Shown here: piece after piece, positions 58,118 to 64,000 of the stretch
Layout of the letters: each line of letters starts with the position of its first letter
Numbering within the stretch: the stretch's first letter is position 1
Assembly: GCA_002928515.1 (NCBI GenBank)
Contig: PERI01000001.1
Span: 744,001 to 808,000 of the forward strand
Reading direction: 5' to 3'
Source of the DNA: Hyphomicrobium sp.
GTDB taxonomy: Bacteria > Pseudomonadota > Alphaproteobacteria > Rhizobiales > Hyphomicrobiaceae
Length of the DNA: 64,000 bases
The notes under the pieces: model-generated
Seen by the model: only the letters and a program-made list of their open reading frames with translations
What the model was told of the DNA's origin: nothing
Databases searched by the model: none
Made by a program: the position numbers and the translations under genes

Positions 58118-59392
58118 ATGTCACGTCGCGATGTATCGCCGAAACAGTTTGCGACGCGGCTCGGTCTGTTCTACGGCGCGCTGTTCGTCGTCTACGGCAT
58201 GCATGTGCCGTACATGCCCGTTTGGCTGGACTGGCGCGGCTTATCTGCGTCCGAGATCAGCACGATCATGGCCGCGCCGCTTTTTTTACGCGTGTTTCTG
58301 ACGCCGGGCGTTGCACTGATTGCCGATCGCAACGGAACGCATCGCGGTCTGTTGATCGGGCTGGCGTGGCTCAGTCTCGTGCTGGTTTTAGGTCTCAGTC
58401 AGGCTGAAACATTCTGGCCGATCCTGATGCTGGCCGTTGCACTCGTGATCTGCAACTCGACCATCATGCCGTTGACGGAAACGCTCGCGGTTTCCGGCGT
58501 GCGTGCGGCCGGGCTCGATTACGGGCGTATGCGGTTGTGGGGGTCGCTGACATTTATCGCGGCGAGCTTTGCAGGCGGCATGGCGGTGGCGGCCTATGGC
58601 GGCGGCATTGGTGTGTGGCTCATTGCCATTGGCTGTTTGGTGACGGCGATTGTCGCGCACGTGTTGCCGTCTCCGATGGCAGGTAGTGCGCGGAGTGCGC
58701 GCCTCGATGTGCCGATCTGGAAAGCCGCCGAGCCGCGCGCGCTTCTGGCACAGCCCGCATTCGTCATGTTTCTGTTGGCGGCCGGTGGAGTTCCAGCAGC
58801 GCACGCTACGTTCATGACGTTCGGCACGTTGATCTGGCAAAGCCAAGGATTGAGTGGAACGTGGATCGGCGCGCTGTGGGCGATTGGTGTATTCGCTGAG
58901 GTTGCGTTGTTTGCTGTCTCGGGTGTGCTCGTGCAGCGGTTCGGCGTACCGCGGCTGTTGGTGCTGGCGATCAGCGCGTCGATATTTCGATGGGTCGTGA
59001 TGGCGATGGAACCGGGCTTGTCGGTTCTTATTCCTTTGCAAATGTTGCATGGCGTGACCTATGGCGTATCGCATATCGCAGCGATGCACTTTGTGCATCA
59101 AGCTGTACCAGCGCATGCTGCGGGGAGTGCTCAGGCGCTTTATTCGACAGTTGCAACCGGGCTTGCGATGGGTTTTGCGACATTGCTCGCAGGGTGGCTT
59201 TACACGGTGGGCGGCGCGAAATCCTATCTTGCGATGGCGGTCGTCTCTTTCCTTGCCTTAATGGCCGCGCTGCGTTTGCAGCACATTTGGCACGGCGGGC
59301 TGCTCATCGCAGAGACCGTGGCCGATGCACCTGCGACTATCGATAATGTCGTCGTCGCCGATTTAGCCCCAGAGCCGCGTATCGGCGGGTGA
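58118..59392 (+). CDS. MFS transporter
   Basis: A 424-residue inner-membrane transporter of the major facilitator superfamily with about 12 helices. The N-terminal GLFYGALFVVYGMHVPYMPVWL resembles the HcaT/LacY-type branch, and RLWGSLTFIAASFAGG and HGVTYGVSHIAAMHFVHQAV are typical. The substrate is unknown. The ATG at 58118 is chosen because the first helix starts soon after; upstream codons to 57989 lack family features. The 3' end overlaps the convergent epimerase gene by 30 bases. Confidence 0.85.
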   Translation: MSRRDVSPKQFATRLGLFYGALFVVYGMHVPYMPVWLDWRGLSASEISTIMAAPLFLRVFLTPGVALIADRNGTHRGLLIGLAWLSLVLVLGLSQAETFWPILMLAVALVICNSTIMPLTETLAVSGVRAAGLDYGRMRLWGSLTFIAASFAGGMAVAAYGGGIGVWLIAIGCLVTAIVAHVLPSPMAGSARSARLDVPIWKAAEPRALLAQPAFVMFLLAAGGVPAAHATFMTFGTLIWQSQGLSGTWIGALWAIGVFAEVALFAVSGVLVQRFGVPRLLVLAISASIFRWVVMAMEPGLSVLIPLQMLHGVTYGVSHIAAMHFVHQAVPAHAAGSAQALYSTVATGLAMGFATLLAGWLYTVGGAKSYLAMAVVSFLALMAALRLQHIWHGGLLIAETVADAPATIDNVVVADLAPEPRIGG

Positions 59393-60340
59393 CATGATGC
59401 CATTGCGAATGGCGATGGCGTGCGGGCGGTCGCGCGCGAGTAGAAGTGGTCCGTCGAGATCGGTCCATTCGGCATCGCTGGCCAGCAGCAGGGCAGGGGC
59501 AACGGCTAGTGATGTAGCGACCATCGATCCGATCATGATTTTCATGCCAGCGGCGCGCGCGGCTCGCTTGAGTTCGAGCGCGCCGGTCAGACCACCAGCT
59601 TTGTCGAGCTTGATGTTGACGGCATCGTAGAGACCAACCAGTGCGGGAATGTCACGTGCCGTGTGGACGCTTTCATCGGCGGTGATAGGGATGAGGTGTT
59701 CGATACTTTGCAAGAGTTGCTCGTCCGCTTGTGGCAAAGGCTGCTCGACGGTTTCAAAGTCCAGCTCTGCAGCGACGTGCAGAAACGGGACCAGCATATC
59801 GGCGGTCCAGGCTTCGTTAGCATCAGCGATGAGCCGGGCATCGGGTCGGGCTTGGCGCACGGCGCGCATACGCGCGTCATCGCCGATGCCGCCCAGTTTT
59901 AATTTCAAAAGTGGAAGTTCGGGAACGGTGCGCGCCTTTGCGGCCATTTGGTCTGGACTTGCCAAGCTCAGAGTATAAGCGGTGACGACGTCGATAGGCG
60001 CTGGAAGTTTGGCGCGCGCACACACCGATACGCCGGATCGCTTAGCCTCTAAATCCCACAACGCGCAGTCGATCGCATTCAAGGCCGCGCCGGGCGGGAG
60101 AACCTCATGGGGAGATCCTCCGCTTGCGATATGTTGCGTGGCGCGCGTGAAGGCGGAGAGCACGTTCTCGATGGTTTCGCCATAGCGGGCGTAGGGCACC
60201 GCCTCGCCGCGGCCTTCATGCGGACCGTCTTGAATCGTTACGACAACGACATCGGCCACGCTTTTTGAGCCACGCGAAATCGTGAAGACTTCGCGTAGCG
60301 GCCAGGCTTCATGACGAACATGGATGTCGAGCGCGCGCAT
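59363..60340 (-). CDS. Enolase-superfamily dipeptide epimerase
   Basis: A 325-residue member of the L-Ala-D/L-Glu epimerase branch, probably recycling peptidoglycan peptides or acting on another dipeptide. Visible active-site parts are LLKLKLGG (Lys-x-Lys base), ADANEAW (metal Asp), ETVEQPLP (metal Glu), ITADESVH (metal Asp) and VNIKLDKAGGL (second Lys). ATG 60340 starts the capping domain at once. Specificity is uncertain. Confidence 0.85.
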   Translation of the reverse strand: MRALDIHVRHEAWPLREVFTISRGSKSVADVVVVTIQDGPHEGRGEAVPYARYGETIENVLSAFTRATQHIASGGSPHEVLPPGAALNAIDCALWDLEAKRSGVSVCARAKLPAPIDVVTAYTLSLASPDQMAAKARTVPELPLLKLKLGGIGDDARMRAVRQARPDARLIADANEAWTADMLVPFLHVAAELDFETVEQPLPQADEQLLQSIEHLIPITADESVHTARDIPALVGLYDAVNIKLDKAGGLTGALELKRAARAAGMKIMIGSMVATSLAVAPALLLASDAEWTDLDGPLLLARDRPHAIAIRNGIMSPADTRLWG

Positions 60341-60390
60341 CAATCAGATCGCTAGTGACGGACGAAGGCCTAGGTAACCGTGAAGGCAGA

Positions 60391-63111
60391 TTAATTGATA
60401 CGGCCTGCTGCGTGGGCGAGGAAGAGATAGACGCGCCCGGTATCGGAGATGAGATTCTTATGCGCGGTACGGCCGGTCGGGTCGCGGGCGTCGGCATCTT
60501 TGATGATGGTTTCGAAATCCGACAAATAGCGCATCACGGTTTGCGCCAACTCGCGATCCGTCTTCACGCGAGACGATACCGTATCAAATGCCGCGCGAGC
60601 TTCTGGCGCATAAATGCTGCGCACCATGACATTGCGCTGTCCGGCGCGAATGCGGTTCCAGATTGCGGAGGCCGTGGCCTGATCGACGGCGCGTGACATG
60701 AGCGCCGGGTCGAGGCGGAACGGCTGTTGCCCATCATTCGATGGGACAACAGGTGGCGCGCTTTGGGCATGGGCACGTGCCTCTGCCAGGGCTTCATCGT
60801 CATGTGAGGCGCGGGCTAACAAATCACCTAGCGACCAACCTTCGCGGACCGGATCGGGGGTCGGTTGCGGTGCGCGGCCACGCAATGCGCCGCCATGTTC
60901 GGCGGGTGGAGCTAAGGCCGCCAAAGGCGGTGGACGAGAGGCTGAGCCATATCCGCTGTCGGGTGGCATGACATCGCGCTGAGAATTTGTGCGCGAGGAA
61001 ATCTGCGAAAGCTGTTCCAGTGCACGCATCTGATCTTGCAACGCGCGCCGCATTTGATCGGCGGTTTCGCGGGTCGTCTGCGGGAAGCGCGCGGCTTCTT
61101 CGCGAATGCGGGCGTGTTCGCGCGCCAGCGTTTCTGCAGCTTGGGCTGCGCGTTGCCGGGTTTCGTCTGACGCGGATGCTAAGCGCTGGGTCAAAGATTC
61201 GAATTCGCGCGACATGTCGCCTGACACGTCGTTGAAGCGATTGCGCAACTCGTTGAGTTGGCGTTCGCTTTCAGCTTCGGTCTGCATTTTGACGCGTTCG
61301 AGTTCAGCGATGAGAGACCGCGAGCGGGCCTCCGTTGTGTCGCGCAACTCTTCGCCGAGAACGCGGGCACGGGTCTCGATGGTCGTGAGCGAACCTTCGA
61401 TGTTGGACGAGTAGCCAGCCAGCGTGCGGCCGAATTCATCGGCCTTGCCTGACAAGCGGTCGAGCGTGCGCGACAAGTCCGCGTGACGGCTTTGCAGTGT
61501 GGAATCGATGCGCGTATTGGCGTCGTCGAGGACGTTGGCGACTTTGAGGATTTTCTCGCCCTGGTTTTCGAACCGATTGGTGACGCCGTGGATTTGACTG
61601 AACAGATTTTCCGAAACGTTTTGCAGCATGCTCGATTGCTGCGACAAGCCTTCGATGGCCTTCATGGTCTGGCGCGTGATGTTTTCGCTCGTGCGACGGA
61701 CCGCGTTGATACCGTTCATAACGGAATCGTCGAGATCGACGGCTTGGCGTGCGATGGTATCTCGGAACGTGCGCGCGTGAATATCGAGAGCGTTGGTGAG
61801 GAGTTCTGCTTTCTCGCTAACGGCGCCGTCGATGGCGGCAGTGGAGCGCATGATCTGATCGTCGAATAGTTCCAAGCGGCGTTGGAATGCATCGTCAAGT
61901 GAACGGGTGCGCTCAATCAACTGCATGTCGAGGGCTTGGGCGCGGTTCGAAAGGGTCGTATCGAGCGCGCGGGCGTATTCTTCGAATACGGTTTGTAGGT
62001 TTTCCGTGCGGTTGCCGAGTGTCGTGTCAAGCGTCTGCATGTAGCCGTCGAATGCCGTGCGCATTTGTTCGGTGCGGGTGCCGAGCGCGGTCGAGAATGC
62101 GGTCGTGTAATCTTCGAGGACCGATTGCAATTGATGCGTGCGTTCGCCGAGTGCGTTTTCAAAACGGCCGGTTTGTGTGGCGAGCGAGCCTTCAAGGGCT
62201 GCAAGGTTATCGCCAGCACCCTTGATGATGCCTGACAGTGTGACCTGCTGGGTCGAAAGTTTTTCGATCAGCATCGGAATTTCGGTGCCGAGAGATTTCA
62301 GCGTGTCGGTGACGCTGCCGGATGTGTTGAGCAAGGCGTGCCGTTCACCGGTCAGTTCTTGGATGAGACCGCGAATGCGTCGCTCGTTTTGTTCGTAGGA
62401 CCGTTCGAGATCGGCGACCTGATTGTGGACGAGGGCTTCGAGTTCACCGGCCCGTCCTAGTGCGCGCGAGACGGCATCGTTCATGAACGAGACTTGACGG
62501 CGCACGGCTTGGCCGAGGCTGGCGATCGATTGTTCTGCGGCGCGATCGGGTTCGGCCAATCGAATGGCGACTTCGGTCATCGTCGATGATTTCAACGCCA
62601 GCGATGCGATATGCCAGTTCAGCAATGCGAGCAGCCAAAAGACGGCAATTGGAACGACGACGGCTGCGAGTGTTGTGAAGGCTGTGGGGCTCAGCAGCAA
62701 GGACGTGAGCGATGCGCCTTCACTCCATTGCGGGGCAAGGCTGAAAGCGCCAAATGACAAACCGACGGCGGCCCACACGATGCTGGCGATGGCGGTGATG
62801 CGGAAGACTTTGCTCGAAGGTTTTTGTTCGAGTGCGTAAATCAAACCGCCGATGCTTGGCACGTCGTCGTTGGCGGCAATTTTTCCGCGCACAGGACCTG
62901 CGGGTCGGCGACGCGCCACACGGCGCGGTGGTTGTTCTGGCGGGGTGATTGATGCGGGCTGATCGTCTGCCACTGCTTGTGCGAGGAGTGCCGGTGCTGA
63001 CGGTAAGCTTGGCAATGTAGGCGCAGCATTTGCGGACGCTTCGTCCGATGACGCTGCGTTGGCCTGCTGACCGGCTATCGCCATCAGCTTTGCGAAGTGA
63101 TCTTGTGACAT
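60391..63111 (-). CDS. Large coiled-coil membrane protein, GPR-like
   Basis: A 906-residue protein. An N-terminal disordered, Ala/Pro/Arg-rich cytoplasmic part (1-95) is followed by two transmembrane helices (about 105-127 and 144-170) and a very long alpha-helical region (about 175-735). Seven exact-length 22-residue repeats run from 321 to 474. A Pro-rich linker leads to a compact C-terminal domain (about 810-906). The layout matches the Growth Pole Ring family of Hyphomicrobiales, an apolipoprotein-like scaffold at the growing pole, though Agrobacterium GPR is more than twice as long. GGGGA precedes ATG 63111. Assignment by layout. Confidence 0.7.
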   Translation of the reverse strand: MSQDHFAKLMAIAGQQANAASSDEASANAAPTLPSLPSAPALLAQAVADDQPASITPPEQPPRRVARRRPAGPVRGKIAANDDVPSIGGLIYALEQKPSSKVFRITAIASIVWAAVGLSFGAFSLAPQWSEGASLTSLLLSPTAFTTLAAVVVPIAVFWLLALLNWHIASLALKSSTMTEVAIRLAEPDRAAEQSIASLGQAVRRQVSFMNDAVSRALGRAGELEALVHNQVADLERSYEQNERRIRGLIQELTGERHALLNTSGSVTDTLKSLGTEIPMLIEKLSTQQVTLSGIIKGAGDNLAALEGSLATQTGRFENALGERTHQLQSVLEDYTTAFSTALGTRTEQMRTAFDGYMQTLDTTLGNRTENLQTVFEEYARALDTTLSNRAQALDMQLIERTRSLDDAFQRRLELFDDQIMRSTAAIDGAVSEKAELLTNALDIHARTFRDTIARQAVDLDDSVMNGINAVRRTSENITRQTMKAIEGLSQQSSMLQNVSENLFSQIHGVTNRFENQGEKILKVANVLDDANTRIDSTLQSRHADLSRTLDRLSGKADEFGRTLAGYSSNIEGSLTTIETRARVLGEELRDTTEARSRSLIAELERVKMQTEAESERQLNELRNRFNDVSGDMSREFESLTQRLASASDETRQRAAQAAETLAREHARIREEAARFPQTTRETADQMRRALQDQMRALEQLSQISSRTNSQRDVMPPDSGYGSASRPPPLAALAPPAEHGGALRGRAPQPTPDPVREGWSLGDLLARASHDDEALAEARAHAQSAPPVVPSNDGQQPFRLDPALMSRAVDQATASAIWNRIRAGQRNVMVRSIYAPEARAAFDTVSSRVKTDRELAQTVMRYLSDFETIIKDADARDPTGRTAHKNLISDTGRVYLFLAHAAGRIN
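61690..62151 (-). repeat. Seven 22-residue repeats in the GPR-like protein
   Basis: Residues 321-474 split into seven 22-residue units with no gaps. The first three start LGERTHQL, LGTRTEQM and LGNRTENL; later ones (LSNRAQAL, FQRRLELF, VSEKAELL, IARQAVDL) diverge. The period is that of apolipoprotein-like amphipathic helices. Confidence 0.8.
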
Positions 63112-63463
63112 AGCAAACGTCCCCGCCACGCGAACTGGTGTCCCAGCACCAACCCCATGGCCCCCATTCAAGAATTAACTCTAGGCGATTTCGAGAATCA
63201 CGGAAACGGGAAATCTCACTTTGCACTGTTGGGAAGTTGCTGCAACTCCAAGATAATTCTGCAAAAGTTGGCAATTGCGGCGGGACGGCGGCGGAAATTG
63301 GCCATCCCAATGACGAATATTACCAACTCCTTGCGCGGCGATGTGAAATTTCAGGGTTTGAATTCACGGTGTTGAAGGCATCCCAAAGTTAGATTGATGC
63401 CATATCCAATCGCCAAGCGGCCTGAATGTGCTGCGCGAGATTGCGTCATCGCGTCGAGGTCAA
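63112..63463. other. Intergenic region between GPR-like and Hpt genes
   Basis: About 350 bases holding the divergent promoters. Short frames cross it without a ribosome site or domain. No operator is recognised. Confidence 0.35.
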
Positions 63464-63883
63464 ATGAGCGAAGTGATACGCAGTTTCGTAAACCCTCATG
63501 CGGTGCCGATGTCATTGGTCTCAACGCGCATCGATCATGCCGGTTTGGGTAAGGCATGTCCTGTCGATCTGTCGCATTTGCGACGATATACGATGGGCAA
63601 TGTTGCGCTTGAAACCGAGGTTCTTGGTCTTTTCTTGCAGCAATTACCGCAAACAATTTCTGCTTTGAAAACTGCTAAAACCGCTCAAGATTGGCGCTTT
63701 TCAGCTCATGCTTTGAAAGGCTCCGCACGCGCAGTGGGGGCTTGGCCTCTCGCCCAATTGGCTGAGCAGGCCGAAAAGTTGTGTCTGGGCCGCGACGACC
63801 GTGCGTGCGATGACGTCGTCGTTCAGATCGCGCAAGCCGCAGACGAAGTCCGTCATTTTATTGCGACGCTATCTGAGCTCTAA
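63464..63883 (+). CDS. Hpt domain phosphotransfer protein
   Basis: A 139-residue protein with one histidine phosphotransfer domain (about 40-135). The phosphorylated His lies in FSAHALKGSARAVGAWPLAQLAEQ, given here as HALKGSARAVGAW. An upstream helix DLSHLRRYTMGNVALETEVL and a final helical region complete the four-helix bundle. It would pass phosphate between a hybrid kinase and a response regulator, neither encoded nearby. ATG 63464 has GAGGT upstream. Confidence 0.87.
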   Translation: MSEVIRSFVNPHAVPMSLVSTRIDHAGLGKACPVDLSHLRRYTMGNVALETEVLGLFLQQLPQTISALKTAKTAQDWRFSAHALKGSARAVGAWPLAQLAEQAEKLCLGRDDRACDDVVVQIAQAADEVRHFIATLSEL

Positions 63884-64000
63884 AACTGAGTTCTGACGGG
63901 CACATTTGCGATTTTCTGCGCGCATTAAGCCCCCATGGGTCCATATTCCTAGGCGTCTGCGTATGAGAGCGCTAGCTGACCACTGCTTGAAATGCGGGCG

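Noticed and set aside
58388-59116. A 242-codon minus frame over the MFS gene
   Set aside because: Antisense shadow with Arg/His/Gln-rich sequence typical of reversed membrane-protein codons.

Overview
The window is a chromosomal segment of an alphaproteobacterium, most likely a member of the Hyphomicrobiales (Rhizobiales). The evidence is the mix and order of housekeeping genes (ssb-gyrA-coaD-queA-tgt; ppiD-trpE, trpG-trpD-trpC-moaC-moeA; tpiA-secG-pyrG), a RpoE/ChrR-type sigma/anti-sigma pair, a CC0125-type lipoprotein, a metal-type kdsA and a large 22-residue-repeat coiled-coil membrane protein resembling the polar-growth GPR proteins of this order. A PqqA precursor peptide suggests PQQ-dependent oxidation of alcohols or sugars, as in methylotrophic relatives, but the genus cannot be fixed from the sequence alone.

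Layout. 1-11.9 kb: replication and tRNA-modification genes (ssb, cytochrome c, PRC-barrel protein, gyrA, coaD, an alkyltransferase-like protein, two cyclophilins, DUF423, queA, tgt), an EamA transporter, tRNA-Lys and a MOSC protein. 11.9-19.6 kb: an envelope-oriented accessory region with an exported protein carrying Cys/His motifs, a large outer-membrane beta-barrel protein, two small repetitive exported proteins, small membrane and proline-rich ORFs and a DoxX protein. 20-23.5 kb: a five-gene bufferin-type RiPP operon (bufA2, MNIO enzyme bufB, bufC, a DUF4345 membrane protein and a creatininase-fold protein with a degraded metal site). 23.6-38 kb: an MltB-type transglycosylase, moeA-moaC-trpC-trpD-trpG, a SixA-type phosphatase, trpE, ppiD, tpiA, secG, a lipoprotein and pyrG. 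38-41.7 kb: a methyltransferase, a frameshifted glycosyltransferase, tRNA-Arg, a small membrane protein, a stand-alone pqqA and kdsA. 42.4-47.9 kb: a lipid-modification/stress island of an FAD oxidoreductase, DUF1365 protein and CFA-synthase-like methyltransferase, facing rpoE-chrR-SDR. 48-64 kb: a Kef antiporter, fasciclin protein, tkt-pgk-ccdA-thiD, a FadL porin, an MFS transporter, a dipeptide epimerase, the GPR-like protein and an Hpt protein.

How the genes work together. QueA and Tgt are consecutive, overlapping genes of queuosine synthesis, although this Tgt has lost three of the four usual zinc ligands. The trp and molybdopterin genes form one tightly packed minus-strand run. The buf genes overlap by 1 to 4 bases and probably make a copper-binding peptide; stem-loops after bufA2 could let the precursor be made in excess over its enzymes. 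RpoE and ChrR probably sense singlet oxygen or related stress and drive both their own promoter and the facing FAD/DUF1365/CFA operon, since a TGATCC-type -35 element precedes each.

The best candidates for something new are the extended bufferin operon with its creatininase-like protein, the zinc-ligand-poor Tgt, the isolated pqqA and the exported-protein cluster at 12-18 kb. Starts were chosen by ribosome-binding sites, signal peptides and family length; no database search was run.
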